A stretch of DNA of 64,000 bases from Limanda limanda (taxonomy: Eukaryota > Chordata > Actinopteri > Pleuronectiformes > Pleuronectidae): assembly GCF_963576545.1 (NCBI RefSeq), contig NW_026870479.1, forward strand, positions 1 through 64,000, written 5' to 3'. Under the pieces are notes generated by a model that saw nothing but the letters and a program-made list of their open reading frames with translations, ran no database searches and was not told the origin of the DNA. How positions within the stretch are numbered: the first letter of the stretch is position 1; each line of letters starts with the position of its first letter. Made by a program: the position numbers and the translations under genes. Shown here in pieces: positions 1-8,937 of the stretch.

Positions 1-148
1 ACCCCACTAAATGGGGGTAGCGCGCATCGATCGGTACCATCCTTGAGCTTCTCCGACTTTCGGAAGGGTTAGGGTTAGGGTTAGGGATGAAAGCACATAG
101 GAGAAAGAGATATTCTTGAATAACTTTTTTTGTGAAGGTCGGAGAGAC
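1..148 (+). repeat. Partial A monomer at left edge
   Basis: This A unit lacks its first bases because the window starts inside the hairpin region. It has an extra G (five at 13-17, normally four) after the ACTAAAT loop. Its telomeric tract of four GGG runs is intact at 66-86. The array clearly continues to the left. Confidence 0.9.
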
Positions 149-700
149 TTGCAAGTAGGCTCTACCCCCACTAAATGGGGTAGCGCGCATCGATCGGTAC
201 CATCCTTGAGCTTCTCCGACTTTCGGAAGGGTTAGGGTTAGGGTTAGGGATGAAAGCACATAGGAGAAAGAGATATTCTTGAATAACTTTTTTTGTGAAG
301 GTCGGAGAGACTTGGAAAGTGGTTGCATCTGGACTAATTTGGGTCCTGCGGATCGATTGGTACCATCCCCCGAGCTTGTACGACCTTCGGAAGAGGTCGA
401 CCGACGAAATTCCCCCCAAATCTGAGGAGATATTCTTGAATAACTTTTTTTGTGAAGGTCGGAGAGACTTGCAAGTAGGCTCTACCCCCACTAAATGGGG
501 TAGCGCGCATCGATCGGTACCATCCTTGAGCTTCTCCGACTTTCGGAAGGGTTAGGGTTAGGGTTAGGGATGAAAGCACATAGGAGAAAGAGATATTCTT
601 GAATAACTTTTTTTGTGAAGGTCGGAGAGACTTGGAAAGTGGTTGCATCTGGACTAATTTGGGTCCTGCGGATCGATTGGTACCATCCCCGAGCTTGTAC

Positions 701-717
701 GACCTTCGGAAGAGGTC
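701..717 (+). repeat. Inverted repeat in B core (GACCT...AGGTC)
   Basis: GACCT and AGGTC are perfect reverse complements separated by TCGGAAG at B positions 70-86. A keeps the TTCGGAAG centre but not the arms. Variants with TTCGAAAG occur at 3676, 6229, 11825, 14385, 21105, 30570, 35848, 38408 and 63215. The stem is short and no role is shown. Confidence 0.7.
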
Positions 718-721
718 GACC
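714..721 (+). repeat. 8-bp palindrome GGTCGACC, B-specific
   Basis: GGTCGACC at B positions 83-90 is a perfect palindrome found once in each B and never in A. Spacing between copies therefore reports module size (318, 481, 644, 807 bp and so on). It partly overlaps the GACCT/AGGTC inverted repeat. Confidence 0.85.
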
Positions 722-1125
722 GACGAAATTCCCCCAAATCTGAGGAGATATTCTTGAATAACTTTTTTTGTGAAGGTCGGAGAGACTTGCAAGTAGGCTC
801 TACCCCCACTAAATGGGGTTGCGCGCATCGATCAGTACCATCCTTGAGCTTCTCCGACTTTCGGAAGGGTTAGGGTTAGGGTTAGGGATGAAAGCACATA
901 GGAGAAAGAGATATTCTTGAATAACTTTTTTTTTGAAGGTCGGAGAGACTTGCAAGTAGGCTCTACCCCCACTAAATGGGGTAGCGCGCATCGATCGGTA
1001 CCATCTTTGAGCTTCTCCGACTTTCGGAAGGGTTAGGGTTAGGGTTAGGGATGAAAGCACATAGGAGAAAGAGATATTCTTGAATAACTTTTTTTGTGAA
1101 GGTCGGAGAGACTTGCAAGTAGGCT

Positions 1126-1147
1126 CTACCCCCACTAAATGGGGTAG
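1126..1147 (+). repeat. Short hairpin in A monomer (7-bp stem, 8-nt loop)
   Basis: CTACCCC at unit positions 14-20 is the exact reverse complement of GGGGTAG at 29-35, separated by CACTAAAT. It recurs in every TAG-type A. In TTG-type units the perfect stem shrinks to five pairs (ACCCC/GGGGT). B has lost it. There is no T run directly after it, so it is not a bacterial terminator. Function is unknown. Confidence 0.85.
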
Positions 1148-1165
1148 CGCGCATCGATCGGTACC
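1147..1165 (+). repeat. Cluster of overlapping short palindromes
   Basis: Unit positions 35-53 of subtype a1 contain GCGCGC, ATCGAT, CGATCG and GGTACC end to end or overlapping. ATCGAT recurs in nearly every A and B at unit position 41 (exceptions include 53761 and 58727), so it marks the monomer period. CAG-type units lose the last two palindromes. B keeps ATCGAT and GGTACC. These could be protein sites or simply relics; no function is shown. Confidence 0.8.
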
Positions 1166-1192
1166 ATCCTTGAGCTTCTCCGACTTTCGGAA

Positions 1193-1213
1193 GGGTTAGG
1201 GTTAGGGTTAGGG
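1193..1213 (+). repeat. Telomeric tract GGG(TTAGGG)3, G-quadruplex motif (representative)
   Basis: Four GGG runs separated by TTA loops lie at unit positions 81-101. This is the minimal intramolecular quadruplex form of vertebrate-type telomeric DNA. It is present in 250 of 265 A units (edge fragments counted), always on the + strand. No unit has more than three TTAGGG hexamers after the first GGG. The repeat itself is direct observation; quadruplex folding in the cell is inference from known telomeric oligonucleotides. Confidence 0.95.
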
Positions 1214-1233
1214 ATGAAAGCACATAGGAGAAA

Positions 1234-1275
1234 GAGATATTCTTGAATAACTTTTTTTGTGAAGGTCGGAGAGAC
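1234..1275 (+). repeat. 42-bp arm identical in A and B
   Basis: Unit positions 122-163 of A equal positions 114-155 of B at every base of the consensus, from GAGATATTC to GGAGAGAC. With the TTG that opens the next unit, 45 bp are shared across every junction. The left arms differ at 23 of 81 positions, so this arm is either constrained or converted. It is the natural site for crossovers between A and B, and the recombinant at 22548-22702 uses it. Confidence 0.92.
1252..1258 (+). repeat. Seven-T tract present once per monomer
   Basis: AAC followed by seven T then GTGAAGG is found in both monomers, giving a T tract every 155-163 bp. Variants are nine T through G-to-T change (787, 8938, 20135, 21578, 25108, 28158, 32967, 61120, 62245, 63688 and the B at 22548), eight T with one base lost (2069, 10220, 26390, 28965, 34249), and AAATTTTTTT (2868, 5422, 11018, 13578, 29763, 32323, 32486, 35041, 37601, 56648). 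These serve as lineage markers. Confidence 0.88.
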
Positions 1276-1673
1276 TTGCAAGTAGGCTCTACCCCCACTA
1301 AATGGGGTAGCGCGCATCGATCGGTACCATCCTTGAGCTTCTCCGACTTTCGGAAGGGTTAGGGTTAGGGTTAGGGATGAAAGCACATAGGAGAAAGAGA
1401 TATTCTTGAATAACTTTTTTTGTGAAGGTCGGAGAGACTTGGAAAGTGGTTGCATCTGGACTAATTTGGGTCCTGCGGATCGATTGGTACCATCCCCGAG
1501 CTTGTACGACCTTCGGAAGAGGTCGACCGACGAAATTCCCCCAAATCTGAGGAGATATTCTTGAATAACTTTTTTTGTGAAGGTCGGAGAGACTTGCAAG
1601 TAGGCTCTACCCCCACTAAATGGGGTAGCGCGCATCGATCGGTACCATCCTTGAGCTTCTCCGACTTTCGGAA

Positions 1674-1688
1674 GGGTTAGGGTTAGGG
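1674..1688 (+). repeat. Contracted telomeric tract, three GGG runs (157-bp A variant)
   Basis: The A unit starting at 1594 lacks one TTAGGG and so cannot form a four-tract quadruplex alone. Units with the same 6-bp loss start at 1594, 4629, 8145, 9745, 19342, 25915, 33774, 34729, 38563, 40000, 41755, 43673, 54413, 59852 and 60490. Marker linkage suggests several independent losses: five copies go with a TTCGGG B, three with CTTTACC, and the rest are mostly single. Confidence 0.92.
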
Positions 1689-2947
1689 ATGAAAGCACAT
1701 AGGAGAAAGAGATATTCTTGAATAACTTTTTTTGTGAAGGTCGGAGAGACTTGGAAAGTGGTTGCATCTGGACTAATTCGGGTCCTGCGGATCGATTGGT
1801 ACCATCCCCGAGCTTGTACGACCTTCGGAAGAGGTCGACCGACGAAATTCCCCCAAATCTGAGGAGATATTCTTGAATAACTTTTTTTGTGAAGGTCGGA
1901 GAGACTTGCAAGTAGGCTCTACCCCCACTAAATGGGGTTGCGCGCATCGATCAGTACCATCTTTGAGCTTCTCCGACTTTCGGAAGGGTTAGGGTTAGGG
2001 TTAGGGATGAAAGCACATAGGAGAAAGAGATATTCTTGAATAACTTTTTTTGTGAAGGTCGGAGAGACTTGCAAGTAGGCTCTACCCCCACTAAATGGGG
2101 TAGCGCGCATCGATCGGTACCATCCTTGAGCTTCTCCGACTTTCGGAAGGGTTAGGGTTAGGGTTAGGGATGAAAGCACATAGGAGAAAGAGATATTCTT
2201 GAATAACTTTTTTTTGAAGGTCGGAGAGACTTGGAAAGTGGTTGCATCTGGACTAATTTGGGTCCTGCGGATCGATTGGTACCATCCCCGAGCTTGTACG
2301 ACCTTCGGAAGAGGTCGACCGACGAAATTCCCCCAAATCTGAGGAGATATTCTTGAATAACTTTTTTTTGTGAAGGTCGGAGAGACTTGCAAGTAGGCTC
2401 TACCCCCACTAAATGGGGTTGCGCGCATCGATCGGTACCATCCTTGAGCTTCTCCGACTTTCGGAAGGGTTAGGGTTAGGGTTAGGGATGAAAGCACATA
2501 GGAGAAAGAGATATTCTTGAATAACTTTTTTTGTGAAGGTCGGAGAGACTTGCAAGTAGGCTCTACCCCCACTAAATGGGGTAGCGCGCATCGATCGGTA
2601 CCATCCTTGAGCTTCTCCGACTTTCGGAAGGGTTAGGGTTAGGGTTAGGGATGAAAGCACATAGGAGAAAGAGATATTCTTGAATAACTTTTTTTGTGAA
2701 GGTCGGAGAGACTTGGAAAGTGGTTGCATCTGGACTAATTTGGGTCCTGCGGATCGATTGGTACCATCCCCGAGCTTGTACGACCTTCGGAAGAGGTCGA
2801 CCGACGAAATTCCCCCAAATCTGAGGAGATATTCTTGAATAACTTTTTTTGTGAAGGTCGGAGAGACTTGCAAGTAGGCTCTACCCCCACTAAATGGGGT
2901 AGCGCGCATCGATCGGTACCATCCTTGAGCTTCTCCGACTTTCGGAA

Positions 2948-2967
2948 GGGTTAGGGTAGGGTTAGGG
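2948..2967 (+). repeat. Telomeric tract variant with TA loop
   Basis: In the A starting at 2868 one T is missing from the second loop, giving GGG-TTA-GGG-TA-GGG-TTA-GGG. The four G runs remain. Its counterpart at 11018 has normal TTA loops, so the change is private. It may be an indel error or a true variant. Confidence 0.8.
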
Positions 2968-3109
2968 ATGAAAGCACATAGGAGAAAGAGATATTCTTGA
3001 ATAAATTTTTTTGTGAAGGTCGGAGAGACTTGCAAGTAGGCTCTACCCCCACTAAATGGGGTAGCGCGCATCGATCAGTACCATCCTTGAGCTTCTCCGA
3101 CTTTCGGAA

Positions 3110-3131
3110 GGGTTAGGGTTAGGGTTAGGGG
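3110..3131 (+). repeat. Telomeric tract variant with GGGG end
   Basis: The A starting at 3030 has an extra G after the last TTAGGG, making the unit 164 bp. Counterparts at 11181 and 35204 lack it. This is one of the private indels clustered near the left edge. Confidence 0.8.
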
Positions 3132-4147
3132 ATGAAAGCACATAGGAGAAAGAGATATTCTTGAATAACTTTTTTTGTGAAGGTCGGAGAGACTTGGAAA
3201 GTGGTTGCATCTGGACTAATTTGGGTCCTGCGGATCGATTGATACCATCCCCGAGCTTGTACGACCTTCGGAAGAGGTCGACCGACGAAATTCCCCCAAA
3301 TCTGAGGAGATATTCTTGAATAACTTTTTTTGTGAAGGTCGGAGAGACTTGCAAGTAGGCTCTACCCCCACTAAATGGGGTGCGCGCATCGATCGGTACC
3401 ATTCTTGAGCTTCTCCCCGACTTTCGGAAGGGTTAGGGTTAGGGTTAGGGATGAAAGCACATAGGAGAAAGAGATATTCTTGAATAACTTTTTTTGTGAA
3501 GGTCGGAGAGACTTGCAAGTAGGCTCTACCCCCACTAAATGGGGTAGCGCGCATCGATCGGTACCATCTTTGAGCTTCTCCGACTTTCGGAAGGGTTAGG
3601 GTTAGGGTTAGGGATGAAAGCACATAGGAGAAAGAGATATTCTTGAATAACTTTTTTTGTGAAGGTCGGAGAGACTTGGAAAGTGGTTGCATCTGGACTA
3701 ATTTGGGTCCTGCGGATCGATTGGTACCATCCCCGAGCTTGTACAACCTTCGAAAGAGGTCGACCGACGAAATTCCCCCAAATCTGAGAGATATTCTTGA
3801 ATAACTTTTTTTGTGAAGGTCGGAGAGACTTGCAAGTAGGCTCTACCCCCACTAAATGGGGTTGCGCGCATCGATCAGTACCATCCTTGAGCTTCTCCGA
3901 CTTTCGGAAGGGTTAGGGTTAGGGTTAGGGATGAAAGCACATAGGAGAAAGAGATATTCTTGAATAACTTTTTTTGTGAAGGTCGGAGAGACTTGGAAAG
4001 TGGTTGCATCTGGACTAATTTGGGTCCTGCGGATCGATTGGTACCATCCCCGAGCTTGTACGACCTTCGGAAGAGGTCGACCGACGAAATTCCCCCAAAT
4101 CTGAGGAGATATTCTTGAATAACTTTTTTTGTGAAGGTCGGAGAGAC

Positions 4148-4310
4148 TTGCAAGTAGGCTCTACCCCCACTAAATGGGGTTGCGCGCATCGATCAGTACC
4201 ATCCTTGAGCTTCTCCGACTTTCGGAAGGGTTAGGGTTAGGGTTAGGGATGAAAGCACATAGGAGAAAGAGATATTCTTGAATAACTTTTTTTGTGAAGG
4301 TCGGAGAGAC
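4148..4310 (+). repeat. Reference A monomer, subtype a2 (TTG, CAG)
   Basis: Subtype a2 differs from a1 by GGGGTTGCGCGC (A to T) and ATCGATCAGTACC (G to A). The first change shortens the perfect hairpin stem from 7 to 5 bp; the second destroys the CGATCG and GGTACC palindromes. Every a2 I located comes directly after a B, so a2 marks the B-to-A junction. Examples start at 787, 3830, 6384, 11980, 20135, 32967, 44466 and 63688. Confidence 0.93.
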
Positions 4311-4473
4311 TTGCAAGTAGGCTCTACCCCCACTAAATGGGGTAGCGCGCATCGATCAGTACCATCCTTGAGCTTCTCCGACTTTCGGAAGGGTTAGGGT
4401 TAGGGTTAGGGATGAAAGCACATAGGAGAAAGAGATATTCTTGAATAACTTTTTTTGTGAAGGTCGGAGAGAC
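4311..4473 (+). repeat. A monomer, mixed subtype a4 (TAG, CAG)
   Basis: This unit combines the a1 stem with the a2 CAG variant and follows another A. The same subtype starts at 3030, 11181, 12461, 21904, 31206 and 36484. Copies at 4311, 12461, 31206 and 36484 are at equivalent places in the long higher-order copies, so the variant was inherited by block duplication. It may be an a1/a2 recombinant formed between unit positions 34 and 48. Confidence 0.88.
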
Positions 4474-4940
4474 TTGGAAAGTGGTTGCATCTGGACTAAT
4501 TTGGGTCCTGCGGATCGATTGGTACCATCCCCGAGCTTGTACGACCTTCGGAAGAGGTCGACCGACGAAATTCCCCCAAATCTGAGGAGATATTCTTGAA
4601 TAACTTTTTTTGTGAAGGTCGGAGAGACTTGCAAGTAGGCTCTACCCCCACTAAATGGGGTTGCGCGCATCGATCAGTACCATCCTTGAGCTTCTCCGAC
4701 TTTCGGAAGGGTTAGGGTTAGGGATGAAAGCACATAGGAGAAAGAGATATTCTTGAATAACTTTTTTTGTGAAGGTCGGAGAGACTTGGAAAGTGGTTGC
4801 ATCTGGACTAATTTGGGTCCTGCGGATCGATTGGTACCATCCCCGAGCTTGTACGACCTTCGGAAGAGGTCGACCGACGAAATTCCCCCAAATCTGAGGA
4901 GATATTCTTGAATAACTTTTTTTGTGAAGGTCGGAGAGAC

Positions 4941-5103
4941 TTGCAAGTAGGCTCTACCCCCACTAAATGGGGTTGCGCGCATCGATCGGTACCATCCTTG
5001 AGCTTCTCCGACTTTCGGAAGGGTTAGGGTTAGGGTTAGGGATGAAAGCACATAGGAGAAAGAGATATTCTTGAATAACTTTTTTTGTGAAGGTCGGAGA
5101 GAC
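4941..5103 (+). repeat. A monomer, mixed subtype a3 (TTG, CGG)
   Basis: This unit has the a2 TTG stem and the a1 CGG core. It normally follows a B: 2387, 10537, 13097, 14059, 16138, 16937, 26707, 29282, 34566, 37120, 42866, 45591, 46072, 49276, 49757, 52163, 57129. The copy at 24146 is an exception because it follows an A. It is the reciprocal of the TAG/CAG form. Confidence 0.88.
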
Positions 5104-7182
5104 TTGCAAGTAGGCTCTACCCCCACTAAATGGGGTAGCGCGCATCGATCGGTACCATCCTTGAGCTTCTCCGACTTTCGGAAGGGTTAGGGTTAGGGTT
5201 AGGGATGAAAGCACATAGGAGAAAGAGATATTCTTGAATAACTTTTTTTGTGAAGGTCGGAGAGACTTGGAAAGTGGTTGCATCTGGACTAATTTGGGTC
5301 CTGCGGATCGATTGGTACCATCCCCGAGCTTGTACGACCTTCGGAAGAGGTCGACCGACGAAATTCCCCCAAATCTGAGGAGATATTCTTGAATAACTTT
5401 TTTTGTGAAGGTCGGAGAGACTTGCAAGTAGGCTCTACCCCCACTAAATGGGGTAGCGCGCATCGATCGGTACCATCCTTGAGCTTCTCCGACTTTCGGA
5501 AGGGTTAGGGTTAGGGTTAGGGATGAAAGCACATAGGAGAAAGAGATATTCTTGAATAAATTTTTTTGTGAAGGTCGGAGAGACTTGCAAGTAGGCTCTA
5601 CCCCCACTAAATGGGGTAGCGCGCATCGATCGGTACCATCCTTGAGCTTCTCCGACTTTCGGAAGGGTTAGGGTTAGGGTTAGGGATGAAAGCACATAGG
5701 AGAAAGAGATATTCTTGAATAACTTTTTTTGTGAAGGTCGGAGAGACTTGGAAAGTGGTTGCATCTGGACTAATTTGGGTCCTGCGGATCGATTGGTACC
5801 ATCCCCGAGCTTGTACGACCTTCGGAAGAGGTCGACCGACGAAATTCCCCCAAATCTGAGGAGATATTCTTGAATAACTTTTTTTGTGAAGGTCGGAGAG
5901 ACTTGCAAGTAGGCTCTACCCCCACTAAATGGGGTTGCGCGCATCGATCGGTACCATTCTTGAGCTTCTCCGACTTTCGGAAGGGTTAGGGTTAGGGTTA
6001 GGGATGAAAGCACATAGGAGAAAGAGATATTCTTGAATAACTTTTTTTGTGAAGGTCGGAGAGACTTGCAAGTAGGCTCTACCCCCACTAAATGGGGTAG
6101 CGCGCATCGATCGGTACCATCCTTGAGCTTCTCCGACTTTCGGAAGGGTTAGGGTTAGGGTTAGGGATGAAAGCACATAGGAGAAAGAGATATTCTTGAA
6201 TAACTTTTTTTGTGAAGGTCGGAGAGACTTGGAAAGTGGTTGCATCTGGACTAATTTGGGTCCTGCGGATCGATTGGTACCATCCCCGAGCTTGTACGAC
6301 CTTCGAAAGAGGTCGACCGACGAAATTCCCCCAAATCTGAGGAGATATTCTTGAATAACTTTTTTTGTGAAGGTCGGAGAGACTTGCAAGTAGGCTCTAC
6401 CCCCACTAAATGGGGTTGCGCGCATCGATCAGTACCATCCTTGAGCTTCTCCGACTTTCGGAAGGGTTAGGGTTAGGGTTAGGGATGAAAGCACATAGGA
6501 GAAAGAGATATTCTTGAATAACTTTTTTTGTGAAGGTCGGAGAGACTTGGAAAGTGGTTGCATCTGGACTAATTTGGGTCCTGCGGATCGATTGGTACCA
6601 TCCCCGAGCTTGTACGACCTTCGGAAGAGGTCGACCGACGAAATTCCCCCAAATCTGAGGAGATATTCTTGAATAACTTTTTTTGTGAAGGTCGGAGAGA
6701 CTTGCAAGTAGGCTCTACCCCCACTAAATGGGGTTGCGCGCATCGATCAGTACCATCCTTGAGCTTCTCCGACTTTCGGAAGGGTTAGGGTTAGGGTTAG
6801 GGATGAAAGCACATAGGAGAAAGAGATATTCTTGAATAACTTTTTTTGTGAAGGTCGGAGAGACTTGCAAGTAGGCTCTACCCCCACTAAATGGGGTAGC
6901 GCGCATCGATCGGTACCATCCTTGAGCTTCTCCGACTTTCGGAAGGGTTAGGGTTAGGGTTAGGGATGAAAGCACATAGGAGAAAGAGATATTCTTGAAT
7001 AACTTTTTTTGTGAAGGTCGGAGAGACTTGGAAAGTGGTTGCATCTGGACTAATTTGGGTCCTGCGGATCGATTGGTACCATCCCCGAGCTTGTACGACC
7101 TTCGGAAGAGGTCGACCGACGAAATTCCCCCAAATCTGAGGAGATATTCTTGAATAACTTTTTTTGTGAAGGTTGGAGAGAC

Positions 7183-8937
7183 TTGCAAGTAGGCTCTACC
7201 CCCACTAAATGGGGTAGCGCGCATCGATCGGTACCATCCTTGAGCTTCTCCGACTTTCGGAAGGGTTAGGGTTAGGGTTAGGGATGAAAGCACATAGGAG
7301 AAAGAGATATTCTTGAATAACTTTTTTTGTGAAGGTCGGAGAGACTTGGAAAGTGGTTGCATCTGGACTAATTTGGGTCCTGCGGATCGATTGGTACCAT
7401 CCCCGAGCTTGTACGACCTTCGGAAGAGGTCGACCGACGAAATTCCCCCAAATCTGAGGAGATATTCTTGAATAACTTTTTTTGTGAAGGTCGGAGAGAC
7501 TTGCAAGTAGGCTCTACCCCCACTAAATGGGGTTGCGCGCATCGATCAGTACCATCCTTGAGCTTCTCCGACTTTCGGAAGGGTTAGGGTTAGGGTTAGG
7601 GATGAAAGCACATAGGAGAAAGAGATATTCTTGAATAACTTTTTTTGTGAAGGTCGGAGAGACTTGGAAAGTGGTTGCATCTGGACTAATTTGGGTCCTG
7701 CGGATCGATTGGTACCATCCCCGAGCTTGTACGACCTTCGGAAGAGGTCGACCGACGAAATTCCCCCAAATCTGAGGAGATATTCTTGAATAACTTTTTT
7801 TGTGAAGGTCGGAGAGACTTGCAAGTAGGCTCTACCCCCACTAAATGGGGTTGCGCGCATCGATCAGTACCATCCTTGAGCTTCTCCGACTTTCGGAAGG
7901 GTTAGGGTTAGGGTTAGGGATGAAAGCACATAGGAGAAAGAGATATTCTTGAATAACTTTTTTTGTGAAGGTCGGAGAGACTTGCAAGTAGGCTCTACCC
8001 CCACTAAATGGGGTAGCGCGCATCGATCGGTACCATCCTTGAGCTTCTCCGACTTTCGGAAGGGTTAGGGTTAGGGTTAGGGATGAAAGCACATAGGAGA
8101 AAGAGATATTCTTGAATAACTTTTTTTGTGAAGGTCGGAGAGACTTGCAAGTAGGCTCTACCCCCACTAAATGGGGTAGCGCGCATCGATCGGTACCATC
8201 CTTGAGCTTCTCCGACTTTCGGAAGGGTTAGGGTTAGGGATGAAAGCACATAGGAGAAAGAGATATTCTTGAATAACTTTTTTTGTGAAGGTCGGAGAGA
8301 CTTGCAAGTAGGCTCTACCCCCACTAAATGGGGTAGCGCGCATCGATCGGTACCATCTTTGAGCTTCTCCGACTTTCGGAAGGGTTAGGGTTAGGGTTAG
8401 GGATGAAAGCACATAGGAGAAAGAGATATTCTTGAATAACTTTTTTTGTGAAGGTCGGAGAGACTTGGAAAGTGGTTGCATCTGGACTAATTTGGGTCCT
8501 GCGGATCGATTGGTACCATCCCCGAGCTTGTACGACCTTCGGAAGAGGTCGACCGACGAAATTCCCCCAAATCTGAGGAGATATTCTTGAATAACTTTTT
8601 TTGTGAAGGTCGGAGAGACTTGCAAGTAGGCTCTACCCCCACTAAATGGGGTAGCGCGCATCGATCGGTACCATCCTTGAGCTTCTCCGACTTTCGGAAG
8701 GGTTAGGGTTAGGGTTAGGGATGAAAGCACATAGGAGAAAGAGATATTCTTGAATAACTTTTTTTGTGAAGGTCGGAGAGACTTGGAAAGTGGTTGCATC
8801 TGGACTAATTTGGGTCCTGCGGATCGATTGGTACCATCCCCGAGCTTGTACGACCTTCGGAAGAGGTCGACCGACGAAATTCCCCCAAATCTGAGGAGAT
8901 ATTCTTGAATAACTTTTTTTGTGAAGGTCGGAGAGAC
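7183..8937 (+). repeat. Array segment, barcode 1-1-4-1
   Basis: B units start at 7346, 7664, 8465 and 8783. The four-A run 7819-8464 holds a short A (8145) and a CATCTTT A (8302) and is unlike the nine-T four-A run that opens the long copies. The preceding B (7028) ends in AAGGTTGG, a variant shared with the B units at 22230 and 23192. No gene is present. Confidence 0.88.

Larger units (their letters stand above)
149..786 (+). repeat. Array segment A-B-A-B before first long higher-order copy
   Basis: Monomers start at 149 (A), 312 (B), 469 (A) and 632 (B). The B at 312-468 is 157 bp, not 155, because two C runs each gained one C (CCATC4 became C5; ATTC5 became C6). The B at 632-786 is consensus. 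No gene is present. Confidence 0.93.
632..786 (+). repeat. Reference B monomer (155 bp)
   Basis: B aligns gap-free to A over positions 1-81 (23 differences by hand count, 17 of them in the first 40 positions) and is identical to A over its last 42 bp. In place of the telomeric cassette B has 32 bp holding an 8-bp palindrome GGTCGACC and a run of five C. It has no TTAGGG. Its 155-bp length plus A gives a 318-bp dimer. Either A gained the telomeric cassette or B lost it; the sequence does not say which. Confidence 0.96.
1113..1275 (+). repeat. Reference A monomer, subtype a1 (TAG stem, CGG)
   Basis: Typical 163-bp A unit. Layout by unit position: 14-35 hairpin; 35-53 overlapping palindromes; 41-81 core alignable to B; 81-101 telomeric GGG(TTAGGG)3; 102-121 A-specific spacer (GATGAAAGCACATAGGAGAA); 122-163 arm identical to B, with a seven-T run at 140-146. 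Subtype a1 has GGGGTAGCGCGC and ATCGATCGGTACC and is the commonest A form, mostly following another A. By hand count the A consensus is about 47% G+C with 7 CpG. It has no coding signal: 163 is not a multiple of three, so frame shifts at each unit. Confidence 0.97.
787..7182 (+). repeat. Long higher-order repeat, copy 1 (40 monomers)
   Basis: A-run barcode is 4-1-2-2-2-2-1-2-1-2-2-2-1-2, with B units starting at 1439, 1751, 2231, 2713, 3194, 3676, 3993, 4474, 4786, 5267, 5748, 6229, 6547 and 7028. It is colinear with 8938-15338 and 32967-39355. Shared markers include nine-T A (787), short A (1594) with TTCGGG B (1751), eight-T A (2069), GATACC B (3194), GTACAACC/TTCGAAAG B (3676) and CATTCTT A (5903). 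Private indels crowd into its first half (2231, 2868, 3030, 3349, 3676), where later copies have consensus. Confidence 0.9.

Noticed and set aside
295..555. Plus-strand open frame of 86 codons
   Set aside because: It depends on the private C insertions in the B at 312, is not open in other copies, and lies wholly in satellite.
704..720. CENP-B box
   Set aside because: The B core around CTTCGGAAGAGGTCGAC matches only about six of the nine fixed positions and lacks the CGGG part; A is no better.
1126..1147. Rho-independent terminator
   Set aside because: The hairpin is not followed by a T run, and the context is a eukaryotic-type satellite.
1252..1258. RNA polymerase III terminator of a small RNA gene
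   Set aside because: The T7 run could stop Pol III, but I see no convincing A and B box promoter or tRNA-like fold in the monomer.
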